Source: Fasciolopsis buskii
Taxonomy: Eukaryota > Platyhelminthes > Trematoda > Plagiorchiida > Fasciolidae
NCBI GenBank assembly: GCA_008360955.1
Contig: LUCM01008725.1
Location: forward strand, 1-64,000
Direction of reading: 5' to 3'
Length of the DNA: 64,000 nucleotides
The notes under the pieces were generated by a model. That model was not told the DNA's origin. It ran no database searches and worked only from the letters and a program-made list of their open reading frames with translations. Position 1 is the first letter of the stretch. Each line of letters begins with the position of its first letter. Positions 23,960 through 36,921 of this stretch are shown here, piece by piece. Both the position numbers and the translations under genes were made by a program.

Positions 23960-26900
23960 GGCGCAAATGGCCGGCTCATTTTGGAAAAGCCCAGATCTCA
24001 TTCCATGCAAATGAGAACAACGAGACCACGGCAACCGAGAAATCGTATTGAGGTTTATTTACAAGACATTCGCAAGCATATTAATTAGACAAATCCATCA
24101 TTGGTGGCATATATTTGGGGCAATGACTGTCGGTATTCACCTTCGTCATTCAGGAGTCCTAGTGACAGTGAGGTTATGCCGAAATGCTTAACGTGGTACT
24201 TACCAAACCCTTTCAAAAGGCTTTCGGAAATTTTGCTACTATGGTCCATCTGTTCAACGTTCGGCAAATATGAATGCCAATGTACTGTATGTGTCCAAAT
24301 GACGGATCACTCTGCCAAACAGAAGTGAGTTCAGGCTGAAAGATGACGAACATTCCACCACAACAATCCAACAGGACTAGTAACAGACCTTCACGATTCA
24401 GAAACTGCCAATTAGAGAAACCTGTTGGTAACAACGAGATTACATACACCTAAGTTTGGAAGTCGCTGGTACACCTATGTGACCAGTTATTTTTAAACGC
24501 AGTTCTGCCTTTGATCATTTCACAAAATGTGGGAAAATTCTGTCGCACTCCAGCTGCTTCTCACCGAACGGTGAAGGGTGCTGGGTAAGTAATCACAAAT
24601 CGCTTGAAGGATTTAGTCAGATAAATGTTTTCAAATGTGCTAAGAAACTGGCATGTAGTTCAAAACTGTTCTGTTCTGTTTATCCCATCTTCCTTATTTT
24701 ACCTAGTACAGTCAGTGAGTATGTGACGGAGATCAGCATAATTAAAAAGGAACAAATCAGATCAGAAAGTGATATCTCAGTGTTAACAACCTAAGTAAGG
24801 TTGTCTAGCAGGCTGGACAGTCGGTCTTTTGATAGAACTGTTTATATCTGAGCTGAAATACACAAGACACCGAGTAATCTTATGAACTGGATTTCAACGC
24901 TCATTAGATCAAAAGTAAATCCGCGGTCTGCAGCCTACTTCCCAAGGGCGATGTTCAAGGTCACCAAAGTGCACGATTCACACAATAGGTCCAGAAGTGC
25001 TCGGTTGAAAAATATTTGAACTAGATTCCAACGCAAACGATTTTGATTGTAACTGATTGAATACATTCATAAGTAATGATTTCATTTTCCGTAACCGTGT
25101 GCTTGTTTGGACTTGGTACGGGTTTTGGGTGCACACGAACAAGTGATAAAAACAAATGCAAATAGAAAACAGACCGGTTTGAATGGAACTGGTGACTCGG
25201 TGAAAAGCATTCTGGCCCAAGTAAAACACAGCGAACATTTCTGTTCAGCGCGAGGTGCATACGCGTACACATGCAGGTGGAGTTGCGTCAATTACGGTGA
25301 TCGACCGCCTCTTCGCGCAAGTCTCATCCAAGCATGTGATTCCCAAGGGTGACCTCGAAGTGCAGTACATCAGTCAACCAAAAAGTCAAATTATCAACTG
25401 TTTCGCAGCTACACTTCTAAGAAATTTTCTTAATAACTGGCGGACCAATCAAAGTTACTCACCTTTACCAACCAGCACATATAAACGGTTTTGTAAAGGC
25501 GAGACGCGCGTTTATTAGTGACCTCAAAGAAAGCGACAAAAGCAGAGAGGAACAAAGATTACTCAGATCACATGGGTAGCAGTTTGCCCAATCACATATA
25601 ATTGTTTCGCGGATTAAGTAGCGGTGGGTAGTGGCTTCAGTTAACGATTTTTGCTGAGTCGCACGCAACCGAGTGATTGACGCAAATGTGCTGATTATCA
25701 CCTGCCTATGCATTTGCATACACTATACTCCGTGTTCAGTCAGTGTTTGTTCGGGACATTCTGTTCCTGGTTATTTACCAGTATGAATGACTAAACTTTT
25801 TCTACGCAACCACCGCATTTGTCTGGTTTGGGAACGTCCATAACTTGTCGGGAAATGTGTCACTTCAGCTAATGTTTTAAGGGTTTGAACACCACATGGG
25901 TACCGTTTATTAATGATACTTCTGGGTTTCGGTGAGGGATACGAAATAAATAGCTGAAACCGCATTCATTAAAATGTCCACTAGTACCACGCAGTGAGGA
26001 CCAGAGAAATCCCAATATAGACCGTTTTTTTTGGCATAGTAAACGAACATTTGTTTCTCTTCAACTTGGCTTTTCTCACCAGAGTTAGTGAGAATGGCTG
26101 GCTGAGACCGAGAGATGGAATCATCTGAAGACCTCCTGGACCAAACAGAACAGACGAATATTCCTTTTGCTGTTTTAAACTATCCGTGAAGCTGTCTTAG
26201 CAGAAACAGTGCTCGACTCTATGGTCCGCGAGCACAGACTAGTTTGCACCGATAATTATATCCTGGCGATCAGCGATGCATACTGAGCCCAATAAGTAGA
26301 GAATTACAGCTCGAAAGATGCAACACCGTAGCCGAACCCCAACACTTTTGTGCACAACGTGTTTGCCCATGATGTCAAGTTAGTACTGCAAATCTCGACA
26401 ATTGATGACTTGCCCTTAAACCTTCGACGTAATACCGTGATTCTATCGCTTATCTGTCCGCGATGCTTTTGGTTCAAAATTCAAGTATTCAGGTTAGACG
26501 TGCGACTGGAGGCGTAGACATCCATGCGCACCCTATTGAAGTTATGACATCAAATCCCTTACCCCTTCTTCCCTCTCACATGGTCGATCGTCATCCGAAC
26601 GGACACTGCCTGAGTAGTCCGCAACCTGTTGCTGCGGACATGTGCACATGCACAAGCAACCACTTACTGTCCGTGTACGCCATGTCGGCGCCCTCAGGAA
26701 ACGGCAGACCCAAAGGAAAATAAGCCGTCCCCTTTGAGGATGATCACGGCACTCGATGTAATCTTCGAATAATAAACTATGTGAACACAGTAAACTGCAC
26801 CTCATAGGGTTAGCATTTCTGTATCAACGCCACATCTTATAACTTTCTTCCTTTCTAAAGTTCTAAAAATGGAGTATCCATTTATTCTCAGGCTTGGTTC

Positions 26901-28560
26901 TTTATTCTAACATAAGGGGAAGCTTTTAACTGCAGTTCTTAGTGCGGGAAAATAACCGGCAGAATTTGGGTTTTGACGGGGCACGTACGGACCAGCTACA
27001 CGACCTTTCAACCGCATTGGAGTGGTTGAATTTCTTCCTTATGGACACTTCCGATTGGTTCAATCCGGATTCGACCGGTCGATGCAAATTTACGGCAAAA
27101 AATTAATTCGGCCTGGAGTAATCCGAGAAGTCATGGAAAATTGAAAGCAGAAGTGGTTTTGAAACTTCAAACCTTTGAAAATGACTTCTGGGTTTGGTGT
27201 TAAACAAAAGAATGTTAATCAGCAGTCATGAGATAAATGAAATACATTAGTACCATCCATTACGTGTTGTTCTAAGCATCAAGTTGACAATGAGCACACA
27301 TTTTCTATCTAAAGTTTGTAAAATTTTTCACCCTCACATTTGTTACTCTGTGTAATTACGTGTGAAATCTTACCACTGCCCGGTCATATATGGCAAGAAA
27401 CGATTCACTCGTTTACAGCAGTAGTGGGAAGATCCTGTTTGAAAAGAAACCGGCTTCTCGGGATTTATTGCTCGCAGTTAAAAAGAATGTGGTAGGAACT
27501 CATCAACGGGATCGATAAAATGACCTGGTTATTGGACAATGATATATGGGATTATCAGCAAATTTGCCGGTTTGTGTAATGCGGTTGCCGTATAAAGCCT
27601 ATGTCCATTGGGATTTTTACGGTGGGGGAAATGGTATTGAAACACTGTTTTTCGTTGATTTTTAAGGCATAAAAGCGAGCAGCATAATAAAATTTGACAT
27701 GATGATAGCATAGCGGATGACCAGTTCTACCAAATAATCAATTTCTCCAACCAATGCAGAATAAGGCGAAAAACCATTGAAAATGCATCTGGTTATTGCT
27801 AACCGGTATTAGAAACAGTGCTCTTAAATACTAATAAATTTCACATGGTCAGATGGTGATCTGCCCGAGACCCAAGAAGTGTATCAAATTCAAGTCAGCT
27901 TTCTCATGATGCATTTTTAGGGGTTTTGAAGTTCGAAGAAAATTAATTATTTCTGTTTGTTTGGCACAAATCGACCGCCCTAATAGATTGCAAATCTTAT
28001 CAGTGGGGTTTAGATTTACGCTATGGATCATCCAGTTCATTCCCAATGACACGACACTCGTCGTGTTTGTATATTATCGATCTTCAGCCGGTTTTCTGTA
28101 ATCGTGCAGATTACGTAATCGGGACTGGCTTTATGCATTCTGTCCAAAGTGCCTAAAAATGTTTACGGTTGATTCGACAAGCAAACCGTTGCCTACTTCT
28201 CAGTCACAACCGGTCAAGTTCCGGGGTCACGTTTCGGTTTCCTCGGATCATTCCTGCAACCAGTCGGTTCACCAAAGAAATGCAAATGGAGTTTCTTTAA
28301 GGTTGGTTGCATCACCCGTTCGTAGATTCATACACTATTGTTCATGCTTGCTGAATGCCTAGGACAGTGAAATCCAACCATTAGGGTTGCAGAGGTTTTG
28401 AAGAATTTCAAGTTCGCGGTTTTCTGTGGAATTTTGTCCAATTGGATCTGTCTGAAATAATTATTATCTTTCATCTTTTACTTGATTTATTAATGAGACA
28501 GCAGTGTACAGCGTTTTTCAGGAAGGGGGCCGTGGCCAACAGAGGGCTGTCGAGTGGGGA
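23960..28560. other. No recognised gene
   Basis: AT-rich sequence with scattered short ORFs. A strong-looking acceptor and donor pair on the minus strand (about 24188-24316) encloses sequence with a stop in all three frames, so it is not a coding exon. Nothing else stands out. Confidence 0.4.
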
Positions 28561-28567
28561 AATGACC

Positions 28568-28631
28568 GGCAGTGGAGGGATTGGAACCACAGACGTCCAA
28601 ACATCACGACTTAATCCGCTGGACCACTGCC
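28568..28631 (-). repeat. tRNA-like sequence, probable SINE head or tRNA pseudogene
   Basis: On the minus strand the ends form a perfect 7-base acceptor stem (GGCAGTG with CACTGCC). An A-box-like TGGTCCAGCGGATTAA and a B-box-like GGTTCCAATCC are present. At 64 bases it is short for a nuclear tRNA and its T-stem pairs poorly, so I prefer a decayed tRNA-derived repeat to a working tRNA. Confidence 0.4.
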
Positions 28632-28684
28632 AATCGCAAACGTAACTCCACAGAAATCTTCCGAAAACGCATCTCCTTTGAAAC

Positions 28685-29338
28685 TTGGGTAGATTTGAAA
28701 TGCACATGGTTCCCCTTAAAACCGAAATGAATGGCGGAACCCATACCCCAAATATTATTGACCGAGTGGCTAACGTTTTAAACACTATATCAAAATTCAC
28801 TTTCACAACACCGCACAAATATTATCTGTTAAGACAAGCAAAGGTGTTTGAACAAAAAGCCCCGAAAGGTTCATCTCTAGTGTTCATTAGTCACATACAG
28901 AAAAGTGTTTATAGAAGCAGTACACACCGATTGGACATACTTTTTGCACCTACTAATCTGCTACCCATCCCTCACGAATCTAGAGTCGAAATTCGGCAAT
29001 TGTTTAGCCTCATCCGTCGTTTTCTCAGCGCAAACCTGCAACCTGTGGTCATGTTGTTATCCGGTGAGCCACATCAGCAAGTATCGGGATATTTTGCATC
29101 CAAAACATGCTCGAAAATAATTACCTCGACAAAACGTCAATATCCCAAGGAGTGTGAAAAAATGAAGATATGGTGTTCGTTTGTCACACAGCTAAGCGCC
29201 CTAATGGTGTCAAACAGTTCATTGCCACCCAGCCGAATTCGACTTAAACGATCCGCCCGTAATATCGAGTCATTTGGCAGGTGCCGCAAAAGCACTCCGC
29301 TTTCAATGACCTTACTTGCAATTGTGAACAATTGCTAA
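28685..29338 (+). CDS. Longest unassigned open frame in 20-40 kb (about 217 codons)
   Basis: Open from a TTG at 28685 to TAA at 29338; the first ATG is a few codons in. The translation includes PNIIDRVANVLNTISKF, HRLDILFAPTNLLPIPHE and RFLSANLQPVVMLL, and is rich in Ser, Arg and Lys. No domain is recognised. A possible donor (TTATCCG followed by GTGAGC, about 29062) could end an exon inside it. A frame this long can occur by chance in 64 kb, so it may be accidental or the remnant of an element. The tRNA-like repeat just upstream makes a transposable origin plausible. Confidence 0.25.
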   Translation: MGRFEMHMVPLKTEMNGGTHTPNIIDRVANVLNTISKFTFTTPHKYYLLRQAKVFEQKAPKGSSLVFISHIQKSVYRSSTHRLDILFAPTNLLPIPHESRVEIRQLFSLIRRFLSANLQPVVMLLSGEPHQQVSGYFASKTCSKIITSTKRQYPKECEKMKIWCSFVTQLSALMVSNSSLPPSRIRLKRSARNIESFGRCRKSTPLSMTLLAIVNNC

Positions 29339-29351
29339 CAAATCAAAACAG

Positions 29352-29465
29352 GGAGTGAACATGCCCGATAAGCTTATTGTATATTCCTTCCTTTGGAATG
29401 GAAAAGAAGCGGTGTATGGTAGGAGAAAAAGAACATCCGTTTGTATTTGTGACTTGATCAAAAAG
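29352..29465 (+). CDS. Candidate short exon, product unknown
   Basis: An open 38-codon block (VNMPDKLIVYSFLWNGKEAV and then RRKRTSVCICDLIKK). It lies between a possible acceptor (CAAATCAAAACAG) and a donor (ATCAAAAAG followed by GTAATG). The acceptor has a weak pyrimidine tract, and the exon does not chain in phase with the next open block (29530-29773). Confidence 0.2.
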
Positions 29466-29779
29466 GTAATGAATGGACGCATTGGGAAAGATGAAGACAA
29501 CGGGAAAGCCTGGTTGCTCAATAGCAATGGATGCGGAGCAGCATGAAAGAGACGCATTCAAAACATACTACAATCTTTTTATTACATACAGAATTTAAGA
29601 TACAGGCGACAGGTCAAAATCAAGATACCTACAGTTCAAGTCTTTTAGTGGATTGGAGACTTGGAACGGATGTGATGGCTGCATTTGAGCGTCCATGTTT
29701 GCGACAACAACATAAGCACAGTTATTTTCATCGATTTTCAACTGTCAGCATTCTGGTAACTAATTGGTTATAACCTATC

Positions 29780-32700
29780 GGCATGCTAATTTAACACCAA
29801 GGATTGGGTGAAAAATGAATTAATGTACATTGTACATCATAGCTGGCTAACTCCAAACTTTTATTTTTCCATTTAGAAAGTGTTTCGAATTTCGGTTTCA
29901 GCTTTTGGTTCTTCAGCCTAACCAAACCTTGTGGTTATTTCATGCTGTACTCTGTTTAGTGATCGCTCTCCCTCACGGAATTACTTGATAGGCGAATGGC
30001 CGGCAAGACCGGTTAGCTATCTGGAATATAAATGTGCGAACCTCAAGTCGTTTGACATACCTGGACCCGTTGGAGATGCAATTTTGTTAGCGAAATCTGC
30101 TGTGTGCAGATTGGTCACGTGAGAAAAGCAACTGGTCGCTCGTAGACTTTGGTCGATAATTGCCTTTTTGCTTAAGGCTTTTGACCGTTTAAATAGGAAA
30201 GACGAAATCTCAGTTTCGTTGGCTGAGCAACTGTAATGAGTCCAATTGTGATTCATGAAGCAGCTCCGTGGAAGTCTGCTGAGGCTGCATCTACAACCAG
30301 CCAATCGGCTAATCATGATGACTCTCGAACGTGAAAAGAGGACCTTACGTGATCTAAAAATATAGACATAAACAGTTACAGCCGAATGTAATGTATTCAG
30401 AAAATTTCCATGTTGATATTCTAAGGGTTCAAGTACTTACAATGTATAAATAAACACCAATTAACATCTTGAATTTACATATTCATTATACTTGTTTGTA
30501 GACCATTATAAGGCCAGTTAAAGATGGGTGAACTTGATTGTCTAGGCGGACGCTTTTGAACAGGAAAATGGAAATCCTACTGAAGCATAAAAATTTCATG
30601 ACCTTCTTTGAAGAGGTCTTAGGATACAACCTAGTTTGTATTCATGAATGATAACAGATTTGCTTGTCCAAAGGAAACACCTATTTCATCGAGCATTCTA
30701 CTCACGATTACGCTTGTATTTGCTGGCTGAAGATAAATATTTGTTAATTAGAGTGTTTTGCGTTTGCTAAGGTCTGATAATAATGGTTGACCAAAAACAG
30801 AAATGTTTTCTTTCAGAAAGGATAATGATTTGCATCAAACATGATCGTGCGTCAAGATCATGTAAGCGCTTTGGCTTAATCATCTAGGCTGCTGTAGTGT
30901 CAGTGAACTAGTAACCGACAGAAAGTAAAATCTTTTGATACCACAATGTGGCGGATACTGGACTAATGACATAATTTGTGTTTGAGCGTTTCCTGCGCCT
31001 CAAACTAAACAAAAACGCCATGAAAGTGTGACAAAACATCCTTCAGGGAAGAAACCAGTCACACTCGAAAGTGACCACTGACACAGATTATTGCCGATAT
31101 TTCACACACCACTGTCCGTATGGAGTCGATTAACAACCACACACTGCAAGTGTCAGCAGATGTAGAATAAAGATTAATCGTGCAATAAAACACGGAATAT
31201 AAATATCCTGTGCAATGGTAGAAAAATCTGGCCGTTCGGTAATTTCGTTGATAGATGCATAGAGGGTGATCTACAAAGCACTTGAAAAGCGAAAAAATCT
31301 ATAGGAAAGTTACTCAAAATTCGTCCCACTTCCTTATTTCTGCCCAATTGGGAAAAATCTTACAAATTTATCAAAAGACAATGTATTAGTGGTAGGAAAT
31401 TTCGTCATCGTGATGATGGAGATATTCCCCTTATTTTAGTAAATCAAACAATATAAAAGAAAACAGTGTCTCTAACAGAAGGTCCGTATTTCACTGCCAT
31501 AATTTAGTAAACCGCTTATCCTGACTAGAGTGGTCTTCTCTCGATTTGGCGAAAATCCGGTGGAAGTACAGTCGGACCCAGGGTATGCTTTACATAAAAT
31601 CATACCATGGCCTGAATCCTGAGCCTATTCCTCCCTGATAACTTGATGTGCTATCTAAACAGTGGATACTGGAGTGGAAATTTGGAAACTCCTTGAAGTA
31701 TGAAGTAGGAACATTCTCATACTGGAAGCCCTGGAAACTAGATCAAAACGGCCAAACAAGTACTGAAAGATAGTAGTGGGCCCGTTGATTGTTATTGTTT
31801 ATTGATGCTGGATTTCTAGTACTACATGCCTTTGACTGTTGCAAATAAGCCTCACTTTGTTCTCCCTAGTCTAAAATGGAATGTCGGCTAAGCTTCTAAC
31901 CTATGCGGTCGCTGGGTGACTCCAAAGCTTATGGCCTGATGCTCGAAAGCTTCTCCGGTTCTCGCCGAATAAGAGGAATACAAATTCAAGTAGTTGTTTC
32001 TTTTTGCTTTTGCCTATTGAAGCGGAAATTGTCCACGTAATGCTTACTGCATGAGTTTCGACAAGACCTGCAATGTCTTTCGATAAACATTTCACATGAT
32101 TTTCAGTCTTGATTTATTCTTTCGTGTAGTCACGGATCGGAGCTATTCCGTTACATGTTTTCTCGCCATCGGTCACACTCAATGCTACTCTTTTGCGTAG
32201 AAGTAATACAACTATCTTCGATGACATTTTACACTTCAAACTCAAAGCTGTCATGATTTTTTCGTAATATTGGCCTTAGCAACTTGTTGAGGTGGTTGTT
32301 TCTACACATTTTATCCAAATTACTTGTCCAAGGATTCCGTAAATTATAAACCTGGGTATTTTCGTTCTCTAGACAGGTCTAAGTTCCAGCGGGTAATTTC
32401 ACAAACTGCCGGATTTTTAACTCCTGATTACATATGACGCATCTGAATGTTATGGGAAGACCGAATGCTGCATGATTCTTAGCGAATCCGATATTTGTTG
32501 AAATTCTTCTGGTTTTGATGAGGTGCACAGTGTTGACTCCGCGGCTTATCGACCAAAGCAGAAATAGACATTTGATAAGATAATATCTATAATATATCTG
32601 TAAACGATAAAATTTTGATCCATCTGATTATTAGGATAATCAGCTGGTGAACTGAACCACTCACCATGGAGTATGTAAGTTGTGGCGACAGCCAAAAAAC

Positions 32701-34611
32701 TAAACACGATTATTTGACCGTATTAAAAATGCGTGCACATCGAGATCTTGCCGAATACAACTCGCATTCCAGCCCATGTTCTGGTCCTCCCGGCAATTCT
32801 AGTTCTACTTACGATTACTTATGTTTTCATTTAGTGCATTGCGAATACGCAATCGTTTTACGGATTGAAATAACTGGCTTCGTGGTCAATGATATTTTTC
32901 ACCTCGCCTCATGGATTTCTGCATTGCGGAAGCCGTGTGTATTGATTCTACTGCTCAATGATTAAAGTTATAAGAAAGTGAAAGATTTGAACTTGCGGCA
33001 TTTTGCATCGAAATGAATGAACTCCGGAAGGCATGGTACTCATATTCTAACCCATAATGGTTTACATTTTCCAATCAAAAGTCGACACTCCCGCGAATTC
33101 CCAATTTCATGCCTTTGATTTGCCGAAGTACTTACCAAATGGCTGTTTCCTACCCGGAAAACTTTGGAACCTCTGAGACAGCAAAGTTTTATTGCCTGGC
33201 ACGATTAGAAATAGTAGTACGTCGCTTCAGTTATTTCATTGCAAGGTCTTACCTTTTGATCCTGGTTTTTCACCTGCTGTTTTGTAAAAATGTCATCAGT
33301 TCCAGTATTTCGCATTTACAAAGTGCATTCACACGTCAAGACGGTATTTCAGTCTATGAGCCAGCCAAAGCATTGAGTGATAATTAAATGAGTTCATTTA
33401 TTGGAGGCTTTTATGCACACAATATAGTCATTAGTTGTGGCAAATGTTTTTGTAACTCATCATATCATTGACCTAAACTACTCGGTTGATAAATGTGGCA
33501 TTCAGTCTGATCACAGTCGTTTTTCTTTTGTGCATTACACACTATCGCCCAAGACCATTTTTAAACTGTGTTGTAACAGTCGCTCCATTGTACTGCGATC
33601 ACTGTTCCGATGATATACATCCTGGACGCATTGATAATGAAGAATAAAATCCCTGACCTGAACCCAAAGTAGCCGAGAAATGTTGGGTCTATATGCATAA
33701 AATTCATAATCAGCTTTCTAGATCGACCCATTGGCCTGCATCATGTGACCTTTAGCAGCGGGTTCATCTTGACCACAGTGAATCGTTTCTTGACAAACAG
33801 AACACTCTTGTTGCCATTAATTCCTGTTTCAAGCAATCAGAGGTATGTTTTGATGAATCTCCGAGCTCCGATCGTATAATCGTTGCACATCGAAAACACT
33901 TTATCCGAGGATTGATACCGTACGCCCTGGTTACTTGCTGGGGAATCTATGGCACTGCAAAGAAGCTGACACACTGGCTACACTCCGTGAGTTGGCATCA
34001 CGTAATTACTCTTGCACGCAGCTCTCGAACAGACTAATTCGCGGAAAACTTTATCCAGACATAAAAACTTACCAAAAAGTCCGCTAGGGTAGAAACATTC
34101 ATTCATTTTAAGGGCAACATGGAAGTATCAGGACCAAATGACGTAAGGAGTGTATCGAAAAATCGATGTGCCATGTATTGGTTTTTGTTGTGAATGATAT
34201 GATGATAATAACACAGCGCTGTTGGTAGATGAAATGCGCCAACTTTTCCACTAACGTGGGCAAACTTTCTCAAAGCAAGTTACATGAAATAATTCACCAT
34301 GTGATATCATCGTTCAACTAATCATTAAGAAACCATGGAAAAAGTCACTATACCGCTGTTTTATCCTCGTTAGGATTATTACATGGTCAATTATTTCATG
34401 AAAACATTCAATCTCGTACTACTAAAATGTACGAAGTAATCAAGCTGTGTAGGTCATATCGAAAGCCTTGGTCGTACTTAGGCTACGTGCACAGAAGTCA
34501 TCTGTGAGTAGGGGTCGATCGCTGTGAGCTAGCGGACAGTAACCGTGCAAATCAGTCATCACGGATAGGTGGAACATCATGTGGTGAAGTTGAACAAACC
34601 GTTCAGAGCCT
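29780..34611. other. No recognised gene
   Basis: AT-rich sequence with short ORFs (for example 30017-30316 minus, 32666-32965 plus, 33109-33387 plus) that show neither splice boundaries with consistent phase nor known motifs. Probably intergenic or intronic. Confidence 0.4.
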
Positions 34612-34800
34612 GCCCGGTAGCGTAATGGCTAAGGCGTTCGACTCAGAATCGTTCGTCCTTGTTCGGGTTCGCGTGCCAGTTCGGGCGCGGTGGATATGCA
34701 CTGCTCATGATTCCTAACAAGGGTGAAACAGCTGTACAGTGCTTCCATGGTTTCTTTATGGTGAGTTGAGCGATCATATCACATGCTGAATTATTTCATG
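34612..34800 (+). repeat. tRNA-derived SINE-like repeat
   Basis: The first 75 bases (34612-34686) have tRNA-like order: GCCCG at the start pairs with CGGGC at the end. TAGCGTAATGGCTAAGGCG serves as D-arm and A-box, and CGGGTTCGCGTGCC as T-arm and B-box. The anticodon stem pairs only partly, so it is not a working tRNA. The body that follows, with CACTGC, ATGATTCCTAACAAG, GAAACAGCTG and GTGCTTCCATGGTTT, recurs in reverse at 55665-55750. The tRNA head and shared body together support a SINE. Confidence 0.6.
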
Positions 34801-36042
34801 AATATTTAAATTTCTCAAGTCGACTCAGCTTGTTCTGATGTGCCAAGACAGGCGAAACAGCTAAGGATTTAGACTTGTTCAAAATCATGGATTCCAGGCA
34901 TTCATCACGAACTCCCCGCTCGATAATTTTTGCCTAACGAGTTGCATTTTACCGTCCATGGGGTTAAGCTATACAATCCTGCGACAAAGTGATGAAATTA
35001 TCAGTGCGAATTCTTCGTCATAGCATTAGAACCAAACTCTTTAGAAACACCTGCATGAAGTTGACCGAGATTCCAGAATCCTTAAGTCGTAGGAAGAGAT
35101 CACAATTTTCTGTGACCAGTCATATTTTAGAGGTGCCGAATTTGATTTCATAGTTTCTGCATTTTATCGGTCCCAGCTCGGGGTATTTTGGTACCACTCG
35201 GTATACCAGTTCACATTGAATTCATTTACTGTCTGCGACTAATGAAATCGCTAAAAATATAAACGCCTGAAAAACTTACATCACGAAGTAGAGCCCTTCT
35301 CAAATTTGTGTCATTGGGTTTATGTACTTACAGTGAGTGCCAAGGGGTAGAAGAAGGATTAGGCCCGAATGAATGAACTGTATCTGTGATCCACAAATTC
35401 ATATGTCATGCAAGAAACTGATATTGACCGCGGAAAACAAGACGACTACCAAGTAACCAGCCATTTGTCTACATCAATGTAAGCTTGCAAGTTGAAAGAA
35501 ACAAGTGAAATTCATTCATACATTTAACGTTTCTGGTGTCACAATGGAAACCTGCTAACGGTCAGTAGATGGCGGTGTATTACGTGATGCTGAGGTAAAT
35601 GTTTTAACAAGAATATCCCCAAGGTGACAGCTGAACCAGTTTAACGGTTGCCGAGTGGTAAATGAAGTCTACTTTTGATGCAGAATTATGTCCTACTGAA
35701 TGCTGTTGATGGCTATTAGTGTTAGTAAATAATATCAGAATGTAAAATAACAGTATATTAGTTAGAAGAACTGGAGCAGAATGGGTGAGAAGTGGCAGAC
35801 TTGTAAGCAGTTCAACAGGAAGAAGGCTAAAATCACGCGCGAATTCCCCTACTCGATGTCTGGTAAGTGACGTGAATTTGTAGTTCTTCTGATCCACATT
35901 GCTTGATTTCATTTAGCTCTGATCATATCACATCTTTAATGTGCTTGATCTGTTGGTGCCTCATGTGTCTTTGAATTCTGTTCAGAAATGGGAAGTCCTT
36001 GATGGTAGTTACAATACGTGTTTGCAGAATTTGGACTTAAAA
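34801..36042. other. No recognised gene
   Basis: No supported feature. The minus-strand open frame at 35604-35912 has no family resemblance. Confidence 0.4.
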
Positions 36043-36297
36043 TTGGCGTACGGAGTTCGCCAGCCACAGTAGCGGACGGATACCGATTGCTAGTAGGTAC
36101 TAAATTAGTTGCAACCCCAGGAGAAGACTACAATGGAAGGGGGAAAAGTCAAGTTGGATTTACAGCTATTAGGTTTATAAACAAAATTAAAATATCACAG
36201 ATTGATGAAATGCATCCCGTTCAATCATTTTCAAGGAACGCATGGGTTGGATGGCCATTTGTCGCCACGGTTCTTCTTGATCAGTTGTCTAGATGAG
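36043..36297 (+). repeat. Diverged member of the 324-bp repeat family, plus orientation
   Basis: Aligns loosely with 40373-40696: ATTGCTAGTAGGTACTAAAT against ATCACTGGTAAGTGCCGGACT at the start, and CACGGTTCTTCTTGATCAGT..TGTCTAGATG against CATGGTTCTTCTTGGGCGACTGTCTAGGCAG at the end. Old copy; coding potential is incidental. Confidence 0.45.
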
Positions 36298-36597
36298 CTG
36301 GCGTAAAGCTCTATCGGACTGTATCATGAGACTTGCACATGGACTCACCTCAATAATAGAGCAGATATTCAGAGTCAGTTAATGTAATTCATTCACAGAT
36401 ATCAATAGAAAAAAATTTTATTTTCAGAATGGGTATTCAGTGACAGTATTCTGTTTCCTTGCCGATGAGAGAATTGAATTACTCCGGGGAAACAGGACCG
36501 ATTTCGTCTTCGTTGCCGCTCTTCAGGTATTCGTGCCAGATACAATCCTCTCTAACCATCTCGGATTTTGTGCACTTATGTGGTGAACCCCCGTAGG

Positions 36598-36921
36598 AGT
36601 CACGTGATCCAGTCTTGTACTAGTTCAAGCTAGCCTGCCTAGACAGTCGCCCAAGAAGAACCATGGTAAAAGGCAGCCACGGAGTCCGAACTCTACCCGA
36701 AGAAGATTTTGCGGAATCTATTCCACTTATCAGGATATCGCGAATTTCGTGTGAGAGCACGAGTCGCAAATGAAATTCAAACGTGTTTCCTGGTTGTCGT
36801 GGTCTTCTCGCTGCCTTCAGTTGCGTAGCTTGGGTGTAATTCAATCCGGCACTTACCAGTGATTAATATTCGTTCGTTATTGCGACCAGTCGAATTTCGT
36901 ATACTGATTTCAGTTACACGT
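36598..36921 (-). repeat. 324-bp repeat, minus-orientation copy
   Basis: Near-identical reverse complement of 40373-40696 without indels (position sum constant at 77294). Mismatches that I see cluster at the outer end, plus one near 36845. The minus-strand frame reads RRPRQPGNTFEFHLRLVLSH and LPFTMVLLGRLSRQASL. The same frame is open in the partner, but no domain is recognisable. Confidence 0.8.

Noticed and set aside
24188..24316. Exon-like segment on the minus strand with a strong acceptor (TTCTGTTTGGCAG) and donor (GTAAGTACC)
   Set aside because: All three frames contain a stop between the two sites, so it cannot be an internal coding exon. A non-coding exon remains possible but has no further support.
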